Positions 10,110 to 21,811 of a stretch of 64,000 nt of DNA are shown here, piece after piece. Each line of letters begins with the position of its first letter. Positions within the stretch are counted from its first letter, which is position 1. Below the pieces are notes generated by a model. The model ran no database searches. It was not told the DNA's origin and saw only the letters and a program-made list of their open reading frames with translations. Made by a program: the position numbers and the translations under genes. The DNA comes from Triglochin maritima (taxonomy: Eukaryota > Streptophyta > Magnoliopsida > Alismatales > Juncaginaceae), in contig OY821782.1 of assembly GCA_963682175.1 (NCBI GenBank), positions 25,503,741-25,567,740 on the forward strand, read 5' to 3'.

Positions 10110-12215
10110 ATTTCGGTTACCTTCGAATCCTCACCATGCTTGACGAATTTTTGTTTCATGATAATCTGATTTGAGATAAAAATCCGGTGGTTATGTTTTT
10201 GGAGAAAGAAAGATAACAGAAAAATCAGCATTGCTTATTTACATGATGTGCATGTTTTGGTTCATTAGAGCATGCATCTAGGGTTAGATTTTGCTCCTCC
10301 ATTCTTGCGCATGTATGCATGGTTTAAGATGGATTTTTCCTGATTTTATTTCGAGCCAATATGATTTGTTTCTCTCCTATCATTGCACATACATAGATGT
10401 GACCAGAATTCTGTTTTTTTCTGTGTTGTTACCTCTATTCTTTGCGCATGTATTAGATAAAATCAGAAGTTATTTTCCATGTTGATTCTTCTAAATCATG
10501 CACATGTATACATGAAATCAGATGTCAATTTTTCCTGATTTTTCCGAATTAGGGTTAGATATTATTTATTCTAATCTTTGAGCATGTATACATGAAATCT
10601 GTGTTAACCCTATCATGATGATCTTCTGTTTTTGCGCATGTTTTATATGATAATCGGTAGTTTAATTCTCTGATATTTTTTCATGCTTGAATTAGATGAT
10701 AATGTTTGTATGTCATTTGTATATCATCATGCATGTCGGATTGCATGGATGGATCAAATGTTGTTATCTCTGATTCGTGTCCATGCATGACTAGATCTCA
10801 TGTTTGCTGGTATTTCGTGTATTTGCTTGTTTATTTAGCATTTTAAAATATGAGCATGCATCTAGACTAGATGTTTATTGCCATATGCATATGCATGATA
10901 ATTGTGTTGCCTTGTTGCTCCAAAGAATTTTGGATATGACTGTTTTTGGAGCATTAACATGCATGTGATTCGTTTGTTTCCTTACTGAAAAATGCACATA
11001 TATGCTTGTTGTTCCCTTGAAAATTTCGAATTTTTTCTTTCCAATACAAGTAGCATAATTATTGTTGATTGCATGCTTATATTGATTAAGGAAAGATTGG
11101 CAAATTCTGAAATGTTTAGAGCATATTATGGGCTGGAGTTTTGTTGCCTTAAAAGTATTTTTTGAATGCTTCCCTTTGATGCACATATATGTGTTGATCT
11201 CATTTAAGTAATTTCGGATTTTTGGAATGGTAGCATGCATTTCATTTGAAATATTTCCTTTATGATTAAATCTACATACATGTGTTGATCTCATTGAGGA
11301 TTTTTTCCGGATTTTTCTTTCCTAATGCGAGTAGGATAAGTTTTTCGCTATCATGATTATGTTGATTGGGGAAAGAAAAGAAAATTTCTATTTTGAGATA
11401 CTATTATGGAGATTGATTGGTATTTCCATATACGTTTTTCTTATACTCCATATATGCGTTGTTTCCTTATATATTACTTCCTTCTTATTTGGAAGTGGTG
11501 TACACTTTATTCATGCATGTGATTGTGCTAACGTATGGAAAAATTACGTTTGTGTGGTATGAATGGTGTGAATGGATGCTGATTTATTTTTGCTGCCTTA
11601 TTGAGAGTTGAGCGTAATTTTATTCATTCATTTCCATTTGCAATAGATATCGCAATGGGCTGTAATAATTATGAACTGTAATAATTATGGACTGTGGACT
11701 GTTTATTGCCCTAGGGAGACGAGGGGCTCCTTTATTTTTATTATTGCGATATTATTGCTATAAGGCTTATGCAGGTTCCCATCTACAGTGCTAAATCCCT
11801 ATGGGGGATCATTAGCTCGATATGGAAGTAATGTAGCAATTAATTTCTATGTGATCTTGATTGGAATGTTCTGAAAGGAACGTTTTTTTTTGGAACTTGC
11901 ATGCCTAGTGGGAGTTGCAAGGTAGAAGTGTTTTGTGTAAACCACCTTGCAACCGGCGGATAATTATTTATTTACTGCTGATTTGCCATGATTTATACGT
12001 TTTTAGGGTTATTAAATCATGATGGAGCACAATATATGAATTGGTAAAATAGCTTTATTAACAATTGCATGAGGATTTGATCGAACGCTTTATGTTTTCC
12101 TTTGGTCTGAATGCTATAGTTATTAAGTTAGTTTATTTTTTTATGACTATTGCGGCTCGTTGTATTTTATGCTAGAACTCATGTATCGCTATGTGGTTTT
12201 TTGTCCTAGATTTTT
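10110..12215 (+). other. copia-1 long untranslated leader
   Basis: About 2.1 kb separates the primer site from the gag start, which is long for copia elements. No coding frame is supported. The left part contains dispersed variants of GCGCATGTATACATG. CATGTATACATGAAATC is exact at 10503-10519 and 10583-10599, with weaker forms near 10307, 10444 and 10634. The core CATGTATACATG is itself palindromic. A 139-codon open frame on the minus strand (10875-11294) has no recognisable features and is probably chance. Confidence 0.6.
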
Positions 12216-13355
12216 ATGGCTGCGTCCAAAAGCATTGTCGCTGATCTGACTCGAGGAGATAAACTCAATGAAAGACATTACGATCTGTGACATCGTAAAA
12301 TTGAGTTTCTCTTAGAGGATCAGGACATGTTAGAAAATATAACCCAAACTATGTCTCCCCCCCCCGATGAGAGGAACACTGCGCAAAATCGCAGAAATAT
12401 GGATGTCTATAATGCATGGAAAAAGAAAGACCGTATTGCTCGCATTACAATTATGAGTTCGATTCGAGTTGATCTTTTACTGCGGTTCGAAAAATTGCGA
12501 ACTGCAAAGGCCTTGTGGGAAGCTGTGAAGTTTCAGTACGGAGTGACCTCCGTCACAAGGGCCCGCCAGCTTGGGCTCATGTTTGATGGGTATAAAATGC
12601 GCCAAGGTCACACGATGAGGCAACATATTACCGCAATGTCAAACATGATATGCGAGCTGAGCGCTGTCGGTCGTGCTAAGACCGATGGGGAGCAAGTGTC
12701 TGCTCTCATCAGATCATTGCCTTCGAAGAGTTGGGAGCATATGAAAGTCCATCTTACTCATGCTGATGACATCAGGACATTTGACCAGGCCGTAAAACAC
12801 CTAGAACTGGAGGAGGACCGCATGCTTGGGGAAGCCCCTCTAACTGAAGTGTTTGCTGCTAAAGCTGGCGCTCCTCGGAGGAGTGCAAGTTTTAAGGACA
12901 AAAGAGATAGAGCTCAGGGTTTTAAAGGCAAGAAGGGTGCAAATAAAAACAAAACAGAAAACAAAGCTGGAAAGAAACGACCTCGAGGATCCAGAGGTGG
13001 GAAAAATAAGTCTAATGTGACTTGTTTTAACTGCCGAAAGACTGGACATTTTGCTCGTGAGTGCACTGAGCAAAAGGTAATTACTGTGTGTAATCCCTTG
13101 AATTGTAATGTGACTAGTTCTGTGATGCTCACTGATCACTCTCCTGTGTGGATTGTGGATTCAGGTGCCACGGACCACGTAACAAAGGATCGTTCTGCCT
13201 TCGTGGAATATCGCCGTGTTCCAAGTGGGAGGCGAATAAACATGGCGAACAACACTAGCATTGAAGTTCATGGAGTTGGCACATGCAAAGTGGCTTTGCG
13301 AAGTGGTCGGATCCTATTACTTCACGACGTGTTGTATGCACCAGCTATACGGTGA
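12216..13355 (+). pseudogene. copia-1 Gag and aspartic protease region
   Basis: The Gag-Pol frame opens at ATG 12216 and is stopped by TGA at 12288-12290, where a tryptophan codon is expected; it then stays open to TGA at 13353-13355. The retrotransposon Gag domain (UBN2-like, with SLPSKSWEHMKVHLTH) covers the first half. A CCHC knuckle, CFNCRKTGHFAREC, lies near 13023-13064, followed by the protease motif WIVDSGATDHV near 13150-13180. Gag packages element RNA and the protease cuts the polyprotein. A start at 12327 would skip the first stop but lose the Gag N-terminus. The reading phase continues into the integrase segment, so the later break is a nonsense change and not a shift. Confidence 0.9.
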
Positions 13356-13358
13356 AAT

Positions 13359-14822
13359 ATGATTTCTGTTGTTGTTTTGATGAGACATGATTTTAAAGTT
13401 GATTTTGAGAACAATGATATGGGTTTATACCTTGCTAACATTTATTATGGACGTGCCTTTCTTTCAGACAGTTTTATTGTGTTGGACGCAATTTATGATT
13501 TCAATCATAACACTAGTGCCTTTATGAGTCAAAGTTCCATGAATAATGATTCAGTTATGTGGCATTCTAGACTAGGTCACATTGGTGTTGACCGGATGAA
13601 TAGGTTGGCAAAGGAGGGGGTATTAGGAGAATGCTCCAAATTTGAATTGCCGACCTGTGAACCTTGTCTAACTGGAAAGACAACTAGAAAACTGTTCGGA
13701 AAAGCCATTAGGGCTACTTCTCCTTTAGAACTAATTCACTCGGATATTTGTGGACCTTTGAATGTGCGTACTAGACATGGACAAAGTTACTTCATCACAT
13801 TTATTGATGACTACACTAGATATGGTCATATTTATCTTATTTCTCACAAGTCAGAAGCTCTAGAATGCTTTAAGAAATTCATGAGCTTGGTAGAGAATCA
13901 ATTGGATAGTAAGATAAAAACTCTGAGAACGGACAGAGGTGGGGAGTATCTCTCCATAATGTTCAAGGAGTTATGTGATGAAAAGAGGATATCTAGACAA
14001 CTTACTATGCCTTATACTCCTCAGCAAAATGGTGTTGCCGAGAGAAGGAATATAGCGTTGCTAGTCATGGTTAGATCCATGATGGCGCATGCGAGCTTGC
14101 CAATTTCGTTTTGGGGAGATGCTCTAATGACTGGTGCCTATATCCTCAATAGAGTTGCAACAAAATCGGTTCTCTCAACTCCATATGAGTTATGGACATG
14201 ACGGAAGCCTGATTTTAGTCTGCTGCATCCTTGGGGATGCACGACATACATTCTTTCTACTAGTCAGCGATATGGAAAACTAGGACCTAGAGGGAAAAAG
14301 TGTATCTTTGTAAAATACAATAATCTCTCCAAAGGTTATGTTTTTATCGGGTTAGAGGAGAATGAAAGAAGGACGGAACTGGAATCTAGGGATGCCACAT
14401 TCTTGGAAAATATTTTTCCAACTCTTGCTGGAGCTATCAAAGAGTCAGTGGACTTCTTTGAACAACAAGATGAGGACATTGCCACTCCACAGGATCAGGA
14501 TCTGGAAGTTGAACATGAGGTTCCACCAGTCAATCCTAGTGGGAGCAGCAATGCTGAGGATCTGATAGCTCTCACGGAGGATGAGCCATCAGATACCCAT
14601 CTGCATCGAAGTAAACGCGGGCTCATTCCTCGTAGGCGGTTGTGCTTAGAGGAAGAGGTCCTCATGATAGCTCAAGAAGAAATTGATTATGAATCATCTG
14701 GGATGACAGTAATCGATGAGCAAGAACCGGAGACCTTGAAAGAGGCTTTGGAAGGTCCAAATGCTAAAGAGTGGTTAGAAGCTATAAAGGAAGAGTTGGA
14801 GTCGATGAAAGTTAATCGAGTC
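13359..14822 (+). pseudogene. copia-1 integrase region
   Basis: This continues the Gag-Pol frame. The zinc-binding HHCC region is visible (WHSRLGHIG, then CEPCLTGK). The catalytic core has Asp in [10 protein letters not shown], Asp in LRTDRGGEY and Glu in NGVAERRN, all present. Integrase inserts the cDNA into host DNA. A TGA at 14199-14201 breaks the core's C-terminal part in ELWT; the frame then runs open to TAG at 14823. An acidic linker typical of the integrase-to-reverse-transcriptase region fills 14400-14800. Confidence 0.9.
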
Positions 14823-15694
14823 TAGGACTTGGTCGACTTACCGCCGAACTGAAAGGCCATTGGGGCTAAGTGGATCCTCAAGATTAAGAGGAATGCGGAT
14901 GGATCTATTGATAGATTCAAGGCTAGACTGGTAGCTAAAGGCTACACCCAAAGAGAAGGCGTGGATTTTGAGGTAATCTTTTCACCCATGGTTAGGTTTG
15001 CCTCCATCCGCCTTCTACTAGCTATTGTAGCTCATATGGACTTAGGGCTTTACCAAATGGATGTAAAGACTACTTTTCTCAATGGAGAACTTGAGGAGGA
15101 GATCTATATGGACCAACCTCAAGGTTTTGAAGTCAAAGGACAAGAGCGCAAAGTGTGCAAGCTCAATACGTCCTTGTATGGCTTAAAACAAGCGTCTAGA
15201 CAGTAGAACATTCGCTTCCATCAAGCTATATCAGAGAATGTGTTCTCTATGCTTAAGGAAGATCACTGTGTGTACGTTAAGAGATCCAATGGTAAATTTG
15301 TCATTCTGACCTTGTATGTTGATGACATACTCATGGCTGGCAATAGCAAAGAATTGCTGAAATCCACTAAAGAGTGGTTGGCCTCCACGTTTGATATGAA
15401 GGACATGGGTGAAGCTAGCTACGTCATTGGTGTCAAGATAGTTAGAAATAGGTCCAAGAGACTTCTGGGATTGTCTCAAGAGACTTATATTAACAACATC
15501 TTGAAGAAATACCATATGGACAAATGCAAACCAATCAACACTCCTGTTGAGAAGGGTTTGCACTTGAGCCTTGATAAGCATCCTGAGACTCCTGAAGAGA
15601 AGGCCAAAATGAGCAAGGTTCCATACTCCAATGCTGTGGGAAGCCTTATGTACGCTATGATGTGTACTAGGCCAGACATTTGTTATGTTGTGGG
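14823..15694 (+). pseudogene. copia-1 reverse transcriptase region, cut by element A
   Basis: Reverse transcriptase blocks include KWILKIKRNADGS, FKARLVAKGYTQ, YQMDVKTTFLNGELEEEIYM and YGLKQASRQ. The catalytic YVDD is at 15315-15326, in LTLYVDDILMAGN. Stops in the same phase occur at 14823-14825, 14850-14852 and 15204-15206; two of the three replace expected Trp codons. After PDICYVVG the frame is cut by element A, whose duplicated target GTGGG is 15690-15694 here. Coding resumes at 24303 in the correct phase. Confidence 0.92.
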
Positions 15695-16568
15695 TGTTGA
15701 ACGTTTTATTTAAACCGCAAGTGCACGACCGCGATGAAGCGGTGGCAAGTACGGGTCGTCCTCAGGGAGGTGAGCAGCCTCTCGTTTGCACGAAATCAAG
15801 TGGCAAAATGGAGAAGAGAGTTTGGATTATGCTACGCTACGCTACACTACACTACGAAATATGAAATGCGAACGAAAGCAACAAACGAATAACTAAAACT
15901 AAACTAAGAATGAAAGAAGAGTGCTGGAATTTCAGGAAGTGGAAAACCCCTAAGGGTTGGAGTGAGTGCACACATGCAAAGAGGTGGGTGTAGAATACAT
16001 TCTTTAAGCACATGAAGGTTGTGTTTATCAAGCATAGGAAGTGTCTAAATGTAATGGCAAAACCTATCAATCTATTCACCAACTTGGTTGATTAACATTT
16101 ACATATGCAAGTTGTTTATTTCAGAACCTAAACAAGCATGAGAGGTGTCTAAACATTTTGGCAAAACTCATCAAGTTATAAATTCTATCCTAAACAAGCA
16201 AGCATACATTCATGTTTTATCAACACATCAAAAATAAAGCATTCATCTCATTCTCTAATGCATGTATGTACATCTACTTCACCCCCCAAAGGGGATAGAA
16301 CTACTCACTAAACATTACACTAATTATTAAACTAAGCAAAGAAAACATATTAAAACTAATCTAGAAATAAAAGACGATTAAACTAAAACATGCACAAACA
16401 ATAAAAGAAGCATAAACAAACAATGAAAGAAACACAAAACTTTATTGATAAAATGACTCACATTTCAAGTAGCATCCTCCTACTTTAGTGTGTGCTTCAA
16501 GGCCTCACTTCTAGTAGGAAGACTAGCCACTTAAAATATGGAGTGATTACAAAAGGAGGTGAAGAGTT

Positions 16569-16579
16569 CTATTTATAAG
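16569..16579 (-). promoter_or_regulatory. TATA box, element A left LTR
   Basis: Reads CTTATAAATAG on the minus strand, matching the box of the related solo LTR at 8677-8686. Confidence 0.6.
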
Positions 16580-16697
16580 CATGGAAAAAGCTAATCCGGG
16601 ACAATCCCCCGATGTGGGACTAAACCAATACCAAAAATACACTAAGCATACACTAATACACGTGCTACATTAAACTAAACGGATTCTGGGCCATCTT

Positions 16698-16736
16698 GAC
16701 CGCCAATCGGCAGTTCCAGACCGCCAATTGGCGGTC
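16698..16736 (-). promoter_or_regulatory. Dyad pair, element A left LTR
   Basis: A decayed copy at 16698-16715 and the perfect palindrome GACCGCCAATTGGCGGTC at 16719-16736, again 21 bp apart. The right LTR of the same element keeps only one copy. Confidence 0.7.
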
Positions 16737-17105
16737 TATATGGTTTAGATCCATTTGGTTTTCTTTGTGGGCTTTGCTTGAAGTGTTTGTTGGTCTTGGA
16801 TGCATCTGGTTGGTTTGTTGGAGCTCCGACCCGAATCCAATTGCTAAAATACTCCCCATGATGGTGTGAAGTATTCTGTTTTGCTCTTACGTCCCTCTGT
16901 CTTGCGTTCAGGTCCTTCTCCCTTGCATCTTGGTCCCCAGATCTCACAATCCAGTCCTTTTTCCCAGCTTTTGGGTCCTTTTATGCTTCATCTCTTCAAA
17001 CCTAATTATTCCTGAAAACTAAACATAAAACTCGTAACATAGCATTGTTTAGGTGAAAGATAATGGATATAAGATACAAATATGAGCATGAAATGATGTC
17101 AATCA

Positions 17106-17120
17106 AATACCCCCGGTACC
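17106..17120 (-). promoter_or_regulatory. Element A polypurine tract
   Basis: On the coding strand GGTACCGGGGGTATT abuts the 3' LTR. It is the expected plus-strand priming site and resembles Athila polypurine tracts. Confidence 0.75.
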
Positions 17121-18700
17121 TAACTTTTGCTAGTCCCGAGCAAAACAAAGAAAGAGAAAAGCATGCGAAAAACAAGAAATCCTAACTCACTTTCGTAGGA
17201 ATCACGGTTGCACTTAGCACGTGCAACAAGCCGTTAAACCTCCTTGTCGCCAAGGAGGAGTGTTGTCTCCTGAGGGTTTTCAGCGGATATACCCACAAAA
17301 TCCGAACAAGATGCATTAATCAATCTAGCTACACGACTCGTTGGACTCATTTTGTCGATCATGGGACGCGGTAATACTACGGGTCGACTCTATAAATGTA
17401 ATCGGTCCACACACTTAGCCTAATAAGTTATTCGTGAGAGTTAGTTAAGGACTTAAGTGAAAGACATGGGCAACCTTAACTTCTGAATGTGATACAATGT
17501 GTAAAGTCCATTTTTGTTCTTATTTGACTCTTTTTTTTCTTTTCTTTTTTTCTTTTCTTTTCTTTTTCTTTGGCGCAGTTTATTGGTTGGTGTTTGATTC
17601 TCCCAGGGTCAGGTTTCGTGCATCATTGCCCATGAGGACTTACACTATCACGTACACCTTCCCCCAAATCTCCACATAGGGCGATCCCTACCACCCGTGT
17701 AACGGGAGTTCGGTCGGCGCATCCCAAGTCAGATGACTCGAAAGCACCAGGCACAAAGTCCCCTCAGACCTACTTTCCCGAGTGATAGGAGCCGTGCGAG
17801 AAGAGAGAACACCCTTTATTTATCTACATGGGAACCAAAACCCCTACACTTAAGTTTCACAAAAAGAGATTAAAGGCCCTTGACTACGACAAACTTCCTT
17901 ATACTAACATACACGAATTATTGACTCACTAGGTTCAGGGTGGACTTCTTTAAATGTTTGAGTGCTGAAACCCTATGATTACACGCCCCCCGAGGGAAAA
18001 CCAGGGTGCATCCTAACGACTCGATAAGACCTAAAGCCGGTAAACCAAAAATCCTAATGCATCAAGTTCAAGACAATTTTGGGAGCTTTCTTTTTACTTT
18101 GCCTCTCAACGGTTTTGCACATGCTGAACACACGCAAAACCTACAAAACATTTTCTTTCGTAAACACATGAAGATTTTGAAAGAAATGTGGAAATTTTAA
18201 AGCACTCGACAAGCAAAAGAAGACAAGTCACCCAAGGATCATGGCAAGCATATATCAATGTTAAATGCGACACACTAACATGACCCTAGCAGTACACACA
18301 AAAGAAAACAAAACCAAAGGAAAAAGACTCGAATATGTACACACGTAAAACACCCCCCACACCTACCTCATGCATTGTCCTCAATGAATGCGAACAAGAT
18401 ACTACATGGATATATGCATGAAAAATGAAAGATCTCACCAACATGAAGTACAAAGGGACGTTCAGGGTCATGTTGATGGACACAAACCCAAATTCCCTCA
18501 AAACATGTGAGAAGCTGAAGAAGGGAGATAAATACGTGAAGAAATTGGGCCCAAGTACACAAGGGTTGGGGCCCACAACAATCGATGTTCACTGAAGGAG
18601 TCTTTTTATTACACACTTTTTTTTCTCTTTTTTTTTCTTCTTTTTTTCGATTTTTTTACATGATATGTACTGGAACAACGATATTCTCATAATCATTTGG
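17121..18700 (-). other. Element A 3' noncoding segment
   Basis: About 1.6 kb between the tail-domain stop and the polypurine tract, where an Athila element would carry reverse transcriptase, integrase and an env-like frame. No such homology was seen in any frame. The segment recurs in other copies (28576-28838, 35037-35316 with 36545-37193, 43309-43830), so it is a family trait. A long T/C-rich run lies near 17518-17570. Confidence 0.75.
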
Positions 18701-21700
18701 TCAAGGAACATCAAATGAGAACATCAAGTCATGAGGACCAGCGACTTGCCGAGATGGGCAAACTCCACTAGTACTCTGAGGTGTCATGAGGGGTGAAAGG
18801 TCAAAGCTGAAAGGCTCGAACCCCTCATGATATTGGTTGGGTGTGGGCAACAAAGAATGAAGTTGTGTTGCCTCACTAGGGTTTAATTGCTCATCGAAGA
18901 AAACCCTCCAACCAATAGGCGGGTGCATCAGAATGAGTTCCTCAGGCTCATTCGATGGATGCAGCAGACTTGCATCACTAAGAATGGGGCTTCTCCCCAA
19001 GTCATCCAACAAGGACCTCCCACCATCATTTAGATCATCAAGCATAAGCTCGGTCATAGGTGGGTCCTTGTTGGAGTCAATATGAAGCTCAAATGGCTCA
19101 ATGGCCATGGGACATGAGGTAGAGACACCTTCTGGTATAAGCATATGATGAGGTGTCTCACTCTCACTAGTACTCTCAACTGAATCATGCAACGAACACT
19201 CCCTTTGGACATTCATATTCGAGGCCAGCTGACTCTGTTGCATTGCGAAGACATGCAATGAGTTTTCGCTGGGCCCACGAACATTCTCAACGGGTTGCAT
19301 TGGGGTTAGGGGTGTTCGTTGATTTTGTGGTGCTTTCTCCAATTGGCGGATGAGATTTAGATTTAAAGGTTCATCCATGGGTTCCTGTTGTTTACCAGAC
19401 TTGAACACATGAAACTCGGCACTCATGTTACCAAATGAGAGCTTCATGAGACCATTTCTACAATTAATCAAGGCATTGGAGGTTGCCAGAAATGGTCTAC
19501 CCAAAATCAAAGGTATTTGAGAGTGGGTGTTCGCAACAGGATTGGTATCGAGGACAACAAAATCGACTGGAAATATAAAATCTCCAACTTTGATAAGCAC
19601 GTCCTCGATAATCCCGATGGGAATACGAATGGATCTATCCGCCTATTGGAGGGTGATCTTAGTTGGTTTCAATTCTCCCAAGTTCAACTGTTTATAAATA
19701 GAGAATGGGGGGAGGTTGACCGCTGATCCTAAATCAAGCAAAACATTGCTCATTCTAGTGTCCCCTATCGTACACTGAATAGTAGGACACCTAGGGTCCT
19801 TGTATTTTGTGTAGGTAGGATTGGACAAAAGTGAGCTGATATTTGCAGCCAAGAATGCTTTCTTAGGAACATTGGTCTTCCTCTTGGTTGTGCAGAGATC
19901 CTTCAACACTTTGGCATATTGAGGTATTTGTTGGATGACATCCAACAAGGGGATGTTAACCTTTACTTGCTTAAACACCTCTAATATCTTATCCATGTTG
20001 TCACTCTGCTTTTTGGTTAACCAACTTGGATAGGGAGCTTTTGGCAGGTAGGTTTTCTGCGGTGCGTGAGAAGAAAGAAGCGTTGGTGTATTACCCTCAC
20101 CCTCAGCCTCTTCTTCACCACCATTCCCACTGAGGGGCTGCATAGATGGTGGTGGGTGTGGCAAGGAAATGTGATTGTCAACCTGCTTTCCATTCCTTAA
20201 GGTCCCAATGGAATTGACATGGTGACCAGGTTCCTCCACATGGTTCACTTGCCTCCCCCGAGATACCACTTTCTCATTTTTCATGTGTTGTTGCTGGTAT
20301 ATGTGGGGGTTAGCCTCAGGTTGGCTAGGAAAAGACCCTCTCACTCTTTCATGTACAGACTGAGCCAATTGGCCCATCTGAAGCTCTAGAGATTTGATGG
20401 TCTGCTGATTTGAAGTGAGAACTTGACTCGTAGTTGACATAAAAAATTTCATTGAGTTTTCAAGTCCACGAGTCAAGGTCTCAAGCGAATTGAATCGGGT
20501 TTCTATATTATTGGAATTTGGGAAACCCGATTGATTGGTGGTTTGCGCTTGGGGTGGCTGATAGGAATGTGCATGCATGGGAGGTTGATGTGATTGATAA
20601 TGTAGTCTAGAGGAGTTTGAAGGACCACCCGGGGCATTAGTTTGGTTCCATGAAACATTGGGGTTGTTCCTCCATCCAGGATTATAAGATGATGAGTATG
20701 GGTCATTCCTGGCTCTATCATAGATGGCGTTGACACGCTCCATCTCAGGAGGAATGGACTCACACTCACTTTCTACATGACCTATCCTACCACATGAATG
20801 ACAGGGAACTGTACTAGATGTGGACATGTGAGGTTCACCTTGTTGGTTTTGGAGCTCAATCGAATCCATACGGCGCATTAAGGCCGCCATGCGCGCCTCG
20901 GTGGCCGTAGTGGTATCGATAGCAAATGCGGCACCCGATCTAGTCGAGTTTGCATTCGCGATCCTCGCTCCTATACTAGATGATGCAGGTGGCTCCCTCA
21001 CACTCTCCCATTGCATGGTTTTCTCAGCGAGGTCTTCTAGGAAAGCCCATGCCTCCCTTTCATCCTTTCCCAAGAACTCTCCTTGACACATGGACTCAAG
21101 GAGCGGTCTTAACGGGATGTGAAGACCCTCGTAAACAATCTGACAAAGTCGCCACAACTCAATGCCATGGTGAGGGCATGAGGATAGTAGCTCCTTGAAC
21201 CTCTCTAAGTATGCATGGAATGGTTCGGTCTCATGTTGATAGAACGAATTGATTTCGTTCCTCAATTTTTGAGTCCGATGATTTGGAAAGTACTTCTTGA
21301 GGAATGCAGATTGAAACTCGTCCCAAGTCTTAAAGGCATTCGCCTGGTTGCTGTACAACCACTTCTTGGCGTCATCCTTGAGTGCAAAAGGAATGAGCCT
21401 AAGATGGATGGAGTCTGTGCTAAGTTGTTGCAGCTTGAACATAGCACAAACCTCCTCAAATTCCATGAGAAAGATATAGGGCTCACCTTTCCCAGTGAAG
21501 CGAGGGAGCATGGAAATGAATTGAGGATTAACCTCAAAATGGTTCCCATTAGCCTTGTGTAATACGATGCACGAGGGTAGAGCGGTACGGCTCGGGTAGC
21601 ATCGATCACGAAGAGGTATGGGAACGACAACTGGAAGAACAGGTCGAGCAGGCGGGTCCAGCAACTGCTCCTCCTCACGGAAATTAGCAGCCATTGGACC

Positions 21701-21811
21701 CAAACTACGTGCGACACGAGAGGAGGAAGGTGTCGAGAAATCTATGACCGAAGCCGGATTGACAACGCTCCTCGTCAAACGACCACTCTCGTCTCGTGTC
21801 CACGAAAGCAT
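18701..21811 (-). pseudogene. Element A Gag-protease-tail polyprotein, one stop codon
   Basis: Read from ATG at 21811 (MLSWTRDESGRL, aligning with the Gag start MRGWARSGESARL at 40345), the frame spans about 1,036 codons. One amber stop interrupts it at 19643-19645. An upstream in-frame ATG at 21865 adds 18 residues of no known match. The retrotransposon Gag domain (KKWLYSNQ to ELWRLCQIVYEGL) covers about residues 125-240. A CCHC knuckle, CHSCGRIGHVESEC, lies near 335 and NPGWRNNPNVSW soon after. The protease has DLGSAVNL near 690, where relatives have DLGASVNL, then ILGRPFLATSNALINCRNG near 770. The last 230 residues are acidic, end in FDVP and are not reverse transcriptase. They contain CPMAIEPFELH, shared with another copy. 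Confidence 0.9.

Larger units (their letters stand above)
15695..17105 (-). repeat. Element A left LTR (3' LTR in coding sense)
   Basis: It runs from TGTTGAACG to GTCAATCA on the plus strand; read on the coding strand it starts TGATTGACATC and ends CGTTCAACA. A TATA box is at 16569-16579. A dyad pair lies at 16698-16736, upstream of it in coding sense. Length 1411 bp. Confidence 0.93.

Noticed and set aside
10875..11294. 139-codon minus-strand frame in the copia-1 leader
   Set aside because: Antisense to the element, with no motif and low-complexity composition; likely chance.
12840..13139. Open frames on the minus strand of copia-1 gag
   Set aside because: Antisense shadows of the Lys-rich Gag and knuckle region.
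17121..18700. Possible reverse transcriptase or env-like frame in element A
   Set aside because: All frames were scanned for RT, RNase H and integrase motifs; none seen, and homologous segments in other copies are also noncoding.
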